Shown here piece by piece: positions 8,767 to 17,810 of a stretch of DNA of 64,000 nucleotides (its first letter is position 1; every line of letters starts with the position of its first letter). Both the position numbers and the translations under genes were made by a program. The notes below the pieces were generated by a model that was given only the letters and a program-made list of their open reading frames with translations, was not told the origin of the DNA and searched no databases. The DNA comes from Psychrobacillus vulpis. GTDB taxonomy: Bacteria; Bacillota; Bacilli; Bacillales_A; Planococcaceae. The DNA lies in contig NZ_VDGI01000016.1 of NCBI RefSeq assembly GCF_006861825.1, positions 31,969 through 95,968 on the forward strand. The letters are read 5' to 3'.

Positions 8767-9741
8767 TTATTCACTAAACTCGGCTTTCCATTCGTCTTTT
8801 ACGTCAAGTCCTAAAGTAGAAGCTGTATCTTTATTCATTATTAATTTAAGCTTTTGAGGAATTTGAACAGGCAAGTCAGCTGGTTTACTTTCCCCTTTTA
8901 AGATTTTGACAGCCATTTGTCCTGCTTCGTATCCAATGTCAAAATATTCAAAGCCGTATGCTGCAAGTCCTCCTCGTTTAACGGAGTCAAATTCGCCTAC
9001 CATCATTGGAATTTTATTTTCATTTGCTACTGAAATTACAGATTCAAGTGCGGAAACTACTGTGTTATCTGTAATGATATACATCGAGTCTACTTTACCA
9101 ATCAATGATTCTGTAGCTTGTTTCACGTCTGCAGATGTTGCTACAGAAGCTTCCACTACAGACATATTCATATCTTTCAACATTTCTTTTACTGCATCTA
9201 CTTGAGCGCGAGAATTTTGCTCTCCAGAGTTAAACACCATTCCAACATTTTTTGCTCCCAATTCGTCTTTAAGGAACTTCATAGTATTGGTAATTGCATC
9301 AGGATGAGCATCAATCGTGCCAGTTACATTACCACCAGGTTTTTCCATAGAGTCTACAAGCTCAGCTCCAACTGCATCTGTTACTGAAGTGAAAACGATA
9401 GGGATTTCTGATGTAGCACTAGCTACCGCTTGAGCACTCGGTGTTGAGTTTGCAAAAATAAGATCTACATTTGCACTAACAAGATTCGTCGCTATAGTCG
9501 TGTTGTTACTGTTATCACCTTGAGCATTTTGAACCTCATATTCAGCATTGATTCCTGCATCTTCTAAAGCCTTTTTAAAGCCATCAAAAGCTGCATTTAG
9601 TGACGGGTGTTCTACTATCTGAGTAACGCCTATTTTATATTTCTTCGAAGATGCTTCTTTTTCCCCACCATCGCTACATGCCGCTAGTATTAGTGTGGAA
9701 CTAAAAATAACAGCCAACATTTTTTTCCAACCGTTCTTCAT
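8767..9741 (-). CDS. ABC transporter substrate-binding lipoprotein (TrpX/ABC_sub_bind family)
   Basis: A 324-residue lipoprotein with a cleavable signal and lipobox (LILAACSDG, Cys22), followed by the periplasmic-binding fold typical of ABC_sub_bind proteins: KYKIGVTQIVEHPSL, LIFANSTPSAQAVA, IPIVFTSVTDAVGA and GGNVTGTIDAH. It captures the ligand at the outer membrane face. Relatives bind tryptophan, tyrosine or phenylalanine. No T-box, the usual control of such operons, is visible in the 140 bp upstream. The flanking genes suggest aromatic amino acid uptake, but the ligand cannot be read from sequence. Confidence 0.9.
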   Translation of the reverse strand: MKNGWKKMLAVIFSSTLILAACSDGGEKEASSKKYKIGVTQIVEHPSLNAAFDGFKKALEDAGINAEYEVQNAQGDNSNNTTIATNLVSANVDLIFANSTPSAQAVASATSEIPIVFTSVTDAVGAELVDSMEKPGGNVTGTIDAHPDAITNTMKFLKDELGAKNVGMVFNSGEQNSRAQVDAVKEMLKDMNMSVVEASVATSADVKQATESLIGKVDSMYIITDNTVVSALESVISVANENKIPMMVGEFDSVKRGGLAAYGFEYFDIGYEAGQMAVKILKGESKPADLPVQIPQKLKLIMNKDTASTLGLDVKDEWKAEFSE

Positions 9742-9889
9742 TACATTTCCCCCTCTTTTACTCCATTTTATTTAGTATTTATTTGAATCTAATGTAAAAA
9801 AACGTGAAAATGTGGAACTGACTCAATATACAATCAATTTCACAAACAAGAATATAGCCTTAGAATCCGAACAAGCTTGATTTACGCTA

Positions 9890-10005
9890 CAGTCGGAAGC
9901 TCTCCGCGGGCTTGGCTTCAGCCGCTTCCCTCGCTACGCTCAGTCCAGGTCTTCAGCTCAAGCTTTTCCCGCTGGAGTCACCGCCTTCCGCTTCAATCAA
10001 CAAAA
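9890..10005. repeat. GC-rich dispersed repeat copy (Bacillales CGGAAAGC/CTTCAGCCGC family)
   Basis: A GC-rich patch in an AT-rich intergenic region. It contains ggcttcagccgcttccctcg, tcttcagctca, gctggagtc and ccgccttcc, the same words in the same order as the copy at 18690-18800. The rest of the 400-bp gap 9742-10141 shows no gene. Confidence 0.8.
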
Positions 10006-10141
10006 ATAAAACTTCGCATTTACTAGCAATAACATTTTTTTATATAAAATTTCACTTTATAAATGAAATGGTAATAAATTGACTCAAATATGAAGAATTA
10101 CAATATTCAGTCTTTTGTTTTCACAAAACGGTTAGTAGCTC

Positions 10142-11584
10142 TCATGAAATCTTCGTTAAGTCTTTCTTTTTCATTGGTGAAGTATGAATTGCTTGTCCAA
10201 CTAACCCCTCTACTACTTCAAGTAGTCCTTCATTGTATCCCGGATGCGCATAGTGTGGAAAAATAATATCTTCTTCTTTGGCTGCCATTTCAAGCAACTG
10301 GACAAAGGAGCCAGACATTTCAACTGCCCCTTCTCCTATCATATGAATGCCTTGTATTATTTCAGTTGTTGAATCTGAAATAACTTTAATAAATCCATCC
10401 TTTTTCCCAGTAATTGTTGCATAACCATTGCCACCAAGAGCAAATTGGCTAACACGAATATCTAGGCCTATATCACGCGCATTTTGTTCCGTTAGCCCCA
10501 CTGAAACGACTGGTGGAATGGTATGCGCAACAACTGGCATAAATGTCAGATCAACTTCTGTTTGTGTTCCAACAATGGATGCAGCTGCAGCTTTTCCTTG
10601 TTTTATAGCTTTTCCTGCGAGCATTGGACCACCAGTTATATCACCAATTGCATATATAGAAGGGATCGATGATTGCATATCTTTGTCAATCTTAATAAAT
10701 CCTTCTTCGGTAAGTTCGATTCCAAAGCGGATTATTCCTAGCTCCTCCAAATTAGGCTTCCTTTTTTCGGAAACAAATAGATGAGATCCACTTATTGTCT
10801 CTACTTCATTTCTATCCGATATAAAGGTAATAGTAATATCTTCTTCAGTCTCATGTTTTGCAATGAAATCCACTTCTTTATACATTTTTATTTTTCGCTT
10901 TTTAAACAAGCGAGTTAATTCTTTATTTAGAGATTCATCGAAAGGGAGACCTATTTTACCATCTATTACAACACTGACATGAGCCCCTAATACCGCAAAG
11001 CTAGAAGCAATCTCAAGTGCAATATAATCCTGCCCTCTTACAATGAGGTGCTCTGGAATCTTATCCATCTTATATATTTCATGCGACAATAAAAACCTTG
11101 GATCTTTCTCTTTCCTAACATCTGGTGTTATCGGGTTACTACCAGTTGCGATAATAAGTTGCTCAAATGTATAAATATCGAATTGATGTCCATTTTCTAC
11201 TCCGATTTTATCAACAGATAGGAATGTAGCTTTTCCACGTATTATTTCAATTTTATTTTCCTTACACAAACTTTCTACACCTGACCTAAGCTGATTAATA
11301 ATATTCGTTTTATAAGAGCTTAACTTTTGAAAATCGAAGATCATTTCCGAACTTCCAATTCCAAGGCTGTTTAGATGAGCGGTTTCTGATAGTTTTGCGG
11401 CTGCATGTGCAAAAACTTTGGAGGGGATACAACCATTATTCAAACAGCCCCCCCCCATATCAGCCTGTTCAATTAACGTGACCGTAAGACCAAGCTGTGC
11501 AGCCCGTATGGCAGCACTGTAGCCCCCTGGCCCTCCCCCAATAATTATAAGATTCCGCTCTTGACTGATTTCCCCAACAACCAT
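10142..11584 (-). CDS. lpdA: Dihydrolipoyl dehydrogenase (E3) of a 2-oxoacid dehydrogenase complex
   Basis: A 480-residue flavoprotein disulfide reductase. The FAD motif GGGPGGYSAA is at 16-25, the redox disulfide is Cys47/Cys52 in GGGCLNNGCIPSK, the second FAD motif is YAIGDITGG, and the C-terminal active-site segment is FPHYAHPGYNEGL (His and Glu of the partner subunit). It reoxidises the lipoyl groups of E2 with NAD+. It is the last gene of the operon, 1 bp from the E2 gene. No strong terminator is seen after it; an AT-rich stretch and the dispersed repeat follow. Confidence 0.92.
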   Translation of the reverse strand: MVVGEISQERNLIIIGGGPGGYSAAIRAAQLGLTVTLIEQADMGGGCLNNGCIPSKVFAHAAAKLSETAHLNSLGIGSSEMIFDFQKLSSYKTNIINQLRSGVESLCKENKIEIIRGKATFLSVDKIGVENGHQFDIYTFEQLIIATGSNPITPDVRKEKDPRFLLSHEIYKMDKIPEHLIVRGQDYIALEIASSFAVLGAHVSVVIDGKIGLPFDESLNKELTRLFKKRKIKMYKEVDFIAKHETEEDITITFISDRNEVETISGSHLFVSEKRKPNLEELGIIRFGIELTEEGFIKIDKDMQSSIPSIYAIGDITGGPMLAGKAIKQGKAAAASIVGTQTEVDLTFMPVVAHTIPPVVSVGLTEQNARDIGLDIRVSQFALGGNGYATITGKKDGFIKVISDSTTEIIQGIHMIGEGAVEMSGSFVQLLEMAAKEEDIIFPHYAHPGYNEGLLEVVEGLVGQAIHTSPMKKKDLTKIS

Positions 11585-11585
11585 T

Positions 11586-12806
11586 TTATATCAACTCCAA
11601 CATTAGTTTATGTGGCTGTTCAATCAAACCTGCAAAGCGGTTCGTAAATTCAACTGCCGTAGCGCCATCTGCTACACGGTGGTCAAACGCCATAGAAAAT
11701 GTCATAATATGGCCTATTACGATTTCATCATGAGAATTGACAATTGGTTGTTTTTTCGTTTTGTGAAAAGCAATCAGAGCGGTTTCAGGATAGTTGATAA
11801 TTGGCGTCGCTCCTGTACTACCTAGAGGTCCAACATTACTCACGGTAAAGGTACTATTTTGCATTTCAAATGGTTGTAGTTTACCTGCAATCGCTCTTTC
11901 TGTTAACCCTTTAACCTCTTTGTTAATCTGTTTAATTGATTTCTTATCGACATGATGAATAACCGGGACCATTAAACCACTTTCTGTGTTTGTCGCGATA
12001 CCGATATGATAGTTTTTCTTTAGTAGTATCCTGCTATTTTCTTCATCAAGTTCCGCATTGAATATAGGGAATTCCTTTAATGAAATAACAAGTGCTTTAA
12101 TAAGAAATGCTGGGATACTGATTGATTCTCCAGATGCTTTCATTTGCTCTTTCAATTCAAGTAAGTTTGTCATATTGACTTCGTCAAAATGAGTGACATG
12201 GGGAATTGTAAAGAGTGATTTCGACATCTTTTCTGCAATCTTTTTCCGAATCCCTTTAAAAGGAATTTCATCGGGTATTTCTTGAGAAAATACTGTTTGC
12301 TTTTCATCCTTTACTGATTCCTCAGTTGATTGTATTCCTTTCAAGAATCGAAAAACATCTTCCTCTGTTACTCTTCCAGATGGATCTGTAGCACGGACGT
12401 CTTCAATATTAATGTTATTGTCGCGTGCAATTTTGCGTGTGTATGGAGTAGCAAGCACTCGTTTATAAGTCATCGGAAGAGCTTTTTCTTCATTGTTATT
12501 CATAGACTTCCCTTTCATTTCTGAAACTGGATTCATTTCTACATGTAATTTTTGTTCCGTCCGTACAGATTCATCGGATTCAATGTAGAGTAAACTTGTT
12601 CCGACCTGTACAACTTCACCTTCATCAATACGAATTTCTTTAACGATGCCTGAGCAAGGAGAAGTAAGTTCAGCAACCATTTTGTCTGTTTGTACTTCTA
12701 CAAGTGGTTGATCAGTCATAACCGAATCTCCGACCTTCACTAAGTAATGAAGTACTTCTCCTTCGGTCATTCCTTCCCCGACATCATGCAGCTTTACTTC
12801 GAGCAT
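11586..12806 (-). CDS. bkdB: 2-oxoacid dehydrogenase complex E2 (lipoyl acyltransferase)
   Basis: A 406-residue protein with one lipoyl domain (Lys42 in VQTDKMVAEL), a Lys/Glu-rich linker, a peripheral subunit-binding domain at about 117-155 (ATPYTRKIARD, DPSGRVTEEDV) and a CoA acyltransferase catalytic domain ending with the active-site motif AFDHRVADGA. It transfers the acyl group from E1 to CoA. Architecture and length are those of BkdB. Since the operon begins with phenylalanine dehydrogenase, the acyl product may be phenylacetyl-CoA rather than only branched acyl-CoAs (inference). Confidence 0.92.
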   Translation of the reverse strand: MLEVKLHDVGEGMTEGEVLHYLVKVGDSVMTDQPLVEVQTDKMVAELTSPCSGIVKEIRIDEGEVVQVGTSLLYIESDESVRTEQKLHVEMNPVSEMKGKSMNNNEEKALPMTYKRVLATPYTRKIARDNNINIEDVRATDPSGRVTEEDVFRFLKGIQSTEESVKDEKQTVFSQEIPDEIPFKGIRKKIAEKMSKSLFTIPHVTHFDEVNMTNLLELKEQMKASGESISIPAFLIKALVISLKEFPIFNAELDEENSRILLKKNYHIGIATNTESGLMVPVIHHVDKKSIKQINKEVKGLTERAIAGKLQPFEMQNSTFTVSNVGPLGSTGATPIINYPETALIAFHKTKKQPIVNSHDEIVIGHIMTFSMAFDHRVADGATAVEFTNRFAGLIEQPHKLMLELI

Positions 12807-12818
12807 TCCATATCCTCC

Positions 12819-13835
12819 TTAAAAATGAACCACTTTTTCAATTCCCTCAACGACTCTTGCCGGTGTTGGTAGATAATGTTCTTCTAATGCAAAGAATGGA
12901 ACCGGTACGTCAAATCCCGTAATTCTTTCAATTGGAGCTCGTAAATAAAGGAAGGCTGTATCGTTAATAATCGACACGATATCATTACCTAATCCTCCAG
13001 TATTTTGAGCTTCATGAATAATAACTGCTCTTGTTGTCTTTTTCACAGAGTTAACTATTATGTCACGATCAATTGGATACAATGTTCGTAGATCAATAAT
13101 TTCACAACTAATTCCCTTTTGGGCAGCCAATTCAGCTGCTTTCTCTGCAATCGATATCATCGCTCCCCAAGCAATTAGTGTTACATCCGTACCTTCACGC
13201 ACAATTTTTCCTTTACCAATTTCCACCGTATATTTTCCAACAGGTACTTCTTCTCTCTTCGAACGATAGTTTTTCATAGGCTCCAAAACCAATACTGGAT
13301 CAGGATCTTCCATGGCAGCAATTAACAATCCTTTTGCATCGTAAGGATTTGAAGGGCAGACGACCTTAATGCCAGGCATATGTGTGAATAAGGTTTCAGT
13401 ACTATCAGAATGTATCTCGGGTGCGCGTATTCCAGCCCCGTATGGTGCTCGAATAACCATTGGCACTGTAAAACGGGACATCGAACGCATTCGAATTCGT
13501 GAGACATGTGTCATGATCTGCTCGTAAGCAGGATAAATAAAACCGAGAAATTGAATTTCAGCAATCGGTCTAAAACCGTTAACCGCTAGACCAATTGACG
13601 TTCCGATAATCCCTGCTTCTGACAGTGGAGTGTCTACTACTCTATCATCACCAAAAGTTTCTTGTAGTCCTTCTGTCGCTCGGAATACCCCGCCGTTCTT
13701 ACCGATATCTTCTCCAAGAATGATGGTTCGATCATCCTCTTCTAACAGGAGTCGCATACCATCATTAATAGCTTGAATTAAAGTCAACTGCTTTGTCGTT
13801 TCATTCTTTGTAACTGACTCTTTTATTTGTGCCAT
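12819..13835 (-). CDS. bkdAB: 2-oxoacid dehydrogenase complex E1 beta subunit
   Basis: A 338-residue transketolase-like protein: LGEDIGKNGGVFRATEGL, DTPLSEAGIIGTSIGLA, EIQFLGFIYPA and the HIPGIK-type loop (THMPGIKVVCPS). With E1 alpha it performs the ThDP-dependent decarboxylation of the 2-oxo acid. The length is normal. The start lies 4 bp from the end of the E1 alpha gene with GGAGGCG before it, indicating tight co-translation. Confidence 0.93.
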   Translation of the reverse strand: MAQIKESVTKNETTKQLTLIQAINDGMRLLLEEDDRTIILGEDIGKNGGVFRATEGLQETFGDDRVVDTPLSEAGIIGTSIGLAVNGFRPIAEIQFLGFIYPAYEQIMTHVSRIRMRSMSRFTVPMVIRAPYGAGIRAPEIHSDSTETLFTHMPGIKVVCPSNPYDAKGLLIAAMEDPDPVLVLEPMKNYRSKREEVPVGKYTVEIGKGKIVREGTDVTLIAWGAMISIAEKAAELAAQKGISCEIIDLRTLYPIDRDIIVNSVKKTTRAVIIHEAQNTGGLGNDIVSIINDTAFLYLRAPIERITGFDVPVPFFALEEHYLPTPARVVEGIEKVVHF

Positions 13836-13838
13836 TCA

Positions 13839-14894
13839 TTACCGCCTCCCTAAATGTGCAAGGTACGATTCTTTTTGTTCAACAAGTTGAGCTGGCATCT
13901 CAGCGTATACATGATTAAAAACGTCTTCTAAGTTTGGCGGAGGATATTTTTCCATTTCTTCAACAGCCGCATCAACTTCACTGCTCGTTTTATCTTTAGT
14001 TGCTTGGATCCATTCAGCATTCCAGTAACCGTAATTTTTCATAAACAGTTCTAATCTTGCTAATGGGTCAACAATATCCTCCCCTTGTTTTTCAGGACGG
14101 TATTTTGACGGATCATCAGCAGTCGTGTGTGCACCTTTTCGCCACGTAACTGCTTCTATCAATGTTGGGCCATTTCCAGCTCGTGCATTGTCAAAAGCTT
14201 TTTTCGTTTCAAAATATACTGCGAAACAATCATTTCCATCGATTCGTACCCCTGGTATACCATAGGCAACTGATTTTTGAGCTATCGTCTCAGAATTCAT
14301 TTGTTTTTCAATCGGGACTGAAATCGCATATCTATTATTTTGGTTAAAAAAGACAACTGGTACTTTGAATACACTCGCAAAATTCAAACCTTCGTGAAAA
14401 TCACCTTCCGAAGTTGCACCGTCCCCAAAATAAGCAATTGCTGCATTTTGTGTCCCTCTTCTCTGTTCAGCCCAAGCAGCACCTGCTGCATGAGGTAGTT
14501 GAGTAGCAATAGGAACAGCGGGTGGGAATATATTTCTATCTTGCGGTGCTACACAGCCCTCTACTCTACCATTCCAATACAAAAACGTTCTAGCCATACT
14601 TTTTCCGAATGTAATTGTCGCACCATGATCTCGATAAGTTGGGAAAACCCAGTCTCCAGTTTTTAATGCGAGTGCGCTACCAACTTGAGCAGCTTCCTGT
14701 CCTTCAAAAGGGGCATAAGTACCTAAACGTCCTTGTCGTTGCAAGTTAATCGCTTTTCTATCAAAAGTACGAATTCGTAACATGTGATAGTAAAGGTCTT
14801 GAACCAATTGCTCATCTATTTGTTTTTCAAATCCCGTATCAACAAGATATCCTTGATCGTCTATGATTCTTTTTATAGGGTAGTTATCTTCCAC
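13839..14894 (-). CDS. bkdAA: 2-oxoacid dehydrogenase complex E1 alpha subunit
   Basis: A 351-residue ThDP-binding subunit: LQRQGRLGTYAPFEGQEAAQ, PTYRDHG, the ThDP motif AYFGDGATSEGDFHEGLNFA, NNRYAISVP, and the regulatory-loop-type ERKGAHT equivalent TWRKGAHTTADDPSKY. It decarboxylates the 2-oxo acid. The family includes branched-chain, acetoin and phenylpyruvate-acting enzymes; sequence alone does not settle the substrate. Being 15 bp after a phenylalanine dehydrogenase gene favours phenylpyruvate and 4-hydroxyphenylpyruvate. Confidence 0.92.
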   Translation of the reverse strand: MEDNYPIKRIIDDQGYLVDTGFEKQIDEQLVQDLYYHMLRIRTFDRKAINLQRQGRLGTYAPFEGQEAAQVGSALALKTGDWVFPTYRDHGATITFGKSMARTFLYWNGRVEGCVAPQDRNIFPPAVPIATQLPHAAGAAWAEQRRGTQNAAIAYFGDGATSEGDFHEGLNFASVFKVPVVFFNQNNRYAISVPIEKQMNSETIAQKSVAYGIPGVRIDGNDCFAVYFETKKAFDNARAGNGPTLIEAVTWRKGAHTTADDPSKYRPEKQGEDIVDPLARLELFMKNYGYWNAEWIQATKDKTSSEVDAAVEEMEKYPPPNLEDVFNHVYAEMPAQLVEQKESYLAHLGRR

Positions 14895-14909
14895 TTAACT
14901 CGCCTCCCA

Positions 14910-16058
14910 TTAGGATAGTTTGCTAAACGACCATTTTGGTTTCGCTGGTGCTGAGTAAAAGCTATTCCGTTTGCTTCTATCTGTTATTCTTTTCTCACAC
15001 ATTGCATTCGCTGATTCCTCTGTTGTTTTTCCGTTGCTCGCTGCATCTTTATACACTTCCAACATTACATCGTAAATATGTTTCGTTTTCGCAAGTACAC
15101 GTTCATGATTTATACCGTACAATTCATCTGCCACTTGAATAAGACCACCAGAATTGACAATGTAATCCGGAGCATACAAAATCCCATTATCTCTCAATAA
15201 TCTTCCATGTCTATCTTCTAATAATTGATTGTTAGCTGAACCTACAATTGCTTTTACTTTAAAATGAGGAATTGTAGTGTCGTTAATAATCCCTCCAAAT
15301 GCACATGGAACGAATATATCTGCTTCTTGGGAATAAATATCATCATTTTCAACAAACTGAACTTTGCCAGTTGTTTTTGCAGCTACTTCTTCGATTGCTC
15401 GAAGGCTATCTTTATTAATATCTGTTACGAAAATGCGAGCACCAGCTTCCAGAAGTCCTTTTGCAACTTTAAACCCGACCTTACCTAATCCCTGAATCGC
15501 ATAACTATGTTGACCTAAGTCATCATTTCCATACAACAATTGATTGGTTGCTTTGATGCCGTACAAAACACCAGCGGCAGTTGGTATAGAAGAATCACCA
15601 CCTCCACCATATTCTTCTGGAAGTCCGTTAATGAAATTCGTTTCTTTCATCGCATGAATGAAATCATCCATTGTCGTCCCCATATCGGTACCCGTATAAA
15701 AACGTCCACCTAGAGAGTTTACAAATTGGCCGAATGCGCGGAATAGTTCCGGTGATTTATCAGTTTTAGGATCACCAATAATTACTGCTTTCCCGCCCCC
15801 GAAATCGACATCAGCAGCTGCGCATTTATAAGTCATTCCTTTTGAAAGACGAAGAGCATCTTCTAGCGCTTCATCCACACTACTATATGGCTGCATACGA
15901 CATCCACCAAGTGCTGGGCCAAGCGTTGTATTATGGATTGCAATAATTGCACGCAATCCAGTAGATGGATCGTTACAAAAAACCACTTGTTCATGCTTCG
16001 CCATCTTCTCGAAAAGATCAAATTCTTTTGTTATTGCCATTTTTTCAGCCATTATCAC
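14910..16058 (-). CDS. pdh: Phenylalanine dehydrogenase
   Basis: A 382-residue NAD-dependent amino acid dehydrogenase. Active-site lysines are Lys78 ([10 protein letters not shown]) and Lys90 (DFGGGKAVI), and Asp131 lies in [10 protein letters not shown]; the NAD motif is [10 protein letters not shown]. From memory it is strikingly like the phenylalanine dehydrogenases of Lysinibacillus sphaericus and Sporosarcina ureae ([21 protein letters not shown] region, RRPKW-like C-terminus). GTDMG in place of leucine dehydrogenase's alanine-containing motif matches the known Phe specificity determinant. It converts Phe to phenylpyruvate. GTG at 16058 is preceded by AGGGGG. It is second in the operon. 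Confidence 0.92.
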   Translation of the reverse strand: MIMAEKMAITKEFDLFEKMAKHEQVVFCNDPSTGLRAIIAIHNTTLGPALGGCRMQPYSSVDEALEDALRLSKGMTYKCAAADVDFGGGKAVIIGDPKTDKSPELFRAFGQFVNSLGGRFYTGTDMGTTMDDFIHAMKETNFINGLPEEYGGGGDSSIPTAAGVLYGIKATNQLLYGNDDLGQHSYAIQGLGKVGFKVAKGLLEAGARIFVTDINKDSLRAIEEVAAKTTGKVQFVENDDIYSQEADIFVPCAFGGIINDTTIPHFKVKAIVGSANNQLLEDRHGRLLRDNGILYAPDYIVNSGGLIQVADELYGINHERVLAKTKHIYDVMLEVYKDAASNGKTTEESANAMCEKRITDRSKRNSFYSAPAKPKWSFSKLS

Positions 16059-16085
16059 ACTTTATACCCCCTAAGGAATTACTTT

Positions 16086-16511
16086 CTAGTCTAAAATAGT
16101 TTCTTTTTTCTCTGGAAATATTGAAGCATTTCTAAGTTTTTCAGCTATTGTTTTTTTAGGTAAAATAACTTGTTTCACTTCACCTTTACCAATAATACCT
16201 AATTGGTTGGATGCCACAATTTTTGTCAGTACTACATTGTCCTTTACTTCAACTAAAGTTGCAGTTAGCGTAACTACCGTACCGAGTGGGGAAGGCGCAA
16301 TATGACTTAGCTTTACGGATGCTCCCATTCCTTCTTCATGGTCTTCTAAAAATGGAAGAATAATTTTCCTGGAAACCCACTCCATATGATATGTCATTGT
16401 TACCGTTGAATAGACAGGATGAACTATTTTCCCTTCAAAAGATGCAAACATATCCTCTGTTACTGATATTTGTATAGTCTCTTCTCTGCCTATTTCCATT
16501 CCGCTTCTCAT
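16086..16511 (-). CDS. Hotdog-fold (FlK-like) acyl-CoA thioesterase
   Basis: A 141-residue single hotdog domain resembling the fluoroacetyl-CoA thioesterase FlK group: GMEIGREETIQISV at the start, a VYSTVTMTYHMEWVSRK helix, and GMGASVKLSHIAPSPLGTVV, whose histidine aligns with FlK's catalytic His. It is the first gene of the operon with phenylalanine dehydrogenase and the 2-oxoacid dehydrogenase. It could hydrolyse the arylacetyl-CoA product, freeing 4-hydroxyphenylacetate for HpaBC or recycling CoA; this is inferred from position. AGAGGTG precedes the ATG. A PaaI-type role is an alternative. Confidence 0.8.
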   Translation of the reverse strand: MRSGMEIGREETIQISVTEDMFASFEGKIVHPVYSTVTMTYHMEWVSRKIILPFLEDHEEGMGASVKLSHIAPSPLGTVVTLTATLVEVKDNVVLTKIVASNQLGIIGKGEVKQVILPKKTIAEKLRNASIFPEKKETILD

Positions 16512-16596
16512 TACAACACCTCTACTTACTATATGCTCGAATCTTCTTAATACTGAATGGTGTTTGGGTATTTCTATTCACCATTACACATAATGA

Positions 16597-16610
16597 TGTA
16601 AACGCTTACA
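16597..16610 (-). promoter_or_regulatory. CcpA cre site upstream of the thioesterase-pdh-bkd operon
   Basis: TGTAAACGCTTACA is a perfect palindrome fitting the cre consensus TGWNANCGNTNWCA. It lies 86 bp before the first gene and about 11 bp after a TATAAT-like box on the minus strand, so CcpA binding would block transcription when a preferred carbon source is present. Confidence 0.75.
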
Positions 16611-16652
16611 TATACAATTATATTTCACATAACATAACACTATTACAACGTA

Positions 16653-16675
16653 ATCGTATCAATTTGTAATACGAT
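16653..16675. promoter_or_regulatory. Inverted repeat ATCGTAT-N9-ATACGAT, candidate operator
   Basis: A perfect 7-bp inverted repeat with a 9-bp spacer lies upstream of the -10-like TATAAT of the pdh-bkd operon (minus strand), a position suited to a specific regulator. No known box was recognised in it. Confidence 0.4.
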
Positions 16676-16730
16676 AGTCAATATAGTAATTAGAAAAATC
16701 TATCAATTCAAAATTGACTGATTCATACAA

Positions 16731-16763
16731 AAAAAGTAGTGAGTAAGGTCCCCACTACTTTTT
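16731..16763 (-). terminator. Bidirectional-looking Rho-independent terminator
   Basis: AAAAAGTAGTG pairs perfectly with CACTACTTTTT around an 11-base loop, and both sides carry A/T tracts. It overlaps the stop codon of the flavin oxidoreductase gene and separates that gene from the pdh-bkd operon. Confidence 0.85.
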
Positions 16764-17727
16764 ACAACTCTAGTATTCTCTTAAATTCTTTTGCAGATTT
16801 AATCATACGATTTTCTGCTTCTTCCACCATTTCATCAATTAGTTCTTTTACTGTTGGAATATCTTCAATAAGTCCCGCAATTTGTCCACTATTCATAAAA
16901 CCATTTTCGATATCGCCTTCTAATGCACCTTTTAGATGTTGTTTTTCCGAGGTCAATTCACTATATTGATTTAGTGTCATCCCTGCTCTATCCAGCTCAT
17001 AGAGCCTCATAGCATAAGGTGTCTTTAAGATTCTTCTCAGTCTTCCTACACTTCGACCGACGATTAATGTTTCCGTGTCACTGGCCTTCAATAAATTTTC
17101 CTTATAAACATCGTGAAAAGGTGCTTCCTTTGTTGCGATTAAACGCGTACCGATTTGGACACCACTTGCACCAAGCATAAGTGCAGCTGCCAATCCTTTG
17201 CCATCTCCAATTCCTCCAGCTGCAAGTACGGGAATTTTAACGTGTTTCACAATTTGCGGAATGAGTGTGAAAGTAGTTAGTTCTAAGTTTGAGTTTATAC
17301 CAGCCGCTTCAAACCCTTCTGCCACGAGTATGTCTGCCCCAGCAGCTTCCGCTTTTTGCGCATGTTTTACAGAAGCTACTAGAGCTATTACTATTACTCC
17401 ATGTTCATGCAGTAGAGGAATATATGGTGCTGGGTTTCCCGCTGATAACGAAATAATTGGTACTTTATGTTTGATAACAAGATCAATTAATTCATCTGTA
17501 AAAGGTGTGACACTAATTGCAATGTTTATAGCGAAGTTCTTATTTGTTAACGCTTTTGTTTCTAATATTATGTTCTCTACTTCCTCTGGAGACATTGTTC
17601 CGCACCCGATCGTGCCAAGGCCCCCTGCTTCTGAGACAGCTGCAGCGAGCTGTGCATTGCTAATATTCCCCATTCCTCCTTGAATAATTGGATAGGTTAT
17701 TTGCAACTTTTCACAAATATATATCAT
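16762..17727 (-). CDS. NMO/FabK-like NAD(P)H-dependent flavin oxidoreductase
   Basis: A 321-residue FMN-binding TIM barrel of the nitronate monooxygenase/FabK family: YPIIQGGMGNISNAQLAAAV at the start, VLAAGGIGDGKGLAAALMLGA and GVQIGTRLIAT for phosphate binding. The usual EAGGH motif with the catalytic histidine reads EGFEAAGINS here, so classical nitronate oxidation is doubtful. It is monocistronic, bounded by a terminator, and runs divergently from the gamma-carbonic anhydrase-like gene. The substrate is unknown. Confidence 0.8.
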   Translation of the reverse strand: MIYICEKLQITYPIIQGGMGNISNAQLAAAVSEAGGLGTIGCGTMSPEEVENIILETKALTNKNFAINIAISVTPFTDELIDLVIKHKVPIISLSAGNPAPYIPLLHEHGVIVIALVASVKHAQKAEAAGADILVAEGFEAAGINSNLELTTFTLIPQIVKHVKIPVLAAGGIGDGKGLAAALMLGASGVQIGTRLIATKEAPFHDVYKENLLKASDTETLIVGRSVGRLRRILKTPYAMRLYELDRAGMTLNQYSELTSEKQHLKGALEGDIENGFMNSGQIAGLIEDIPTVKELIDEMVEEAENRMIKSAKEFKRILEL

Positions 17728-17810
17728 TTTTTATCCACCCCTATAAAAATATGTTATAGTAAAATTAATAGAATGACAATTGAGATTATTTGAAAAATGG
17801 GGGTAAATTT

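Noticed and set aside
9742..9889. T-box leader for the aromatic ABC importer
   Set aside because: None of the T-box landmarks (AGAGAG Stem I, GGTGGTACCGCG, terminator) could be found here.
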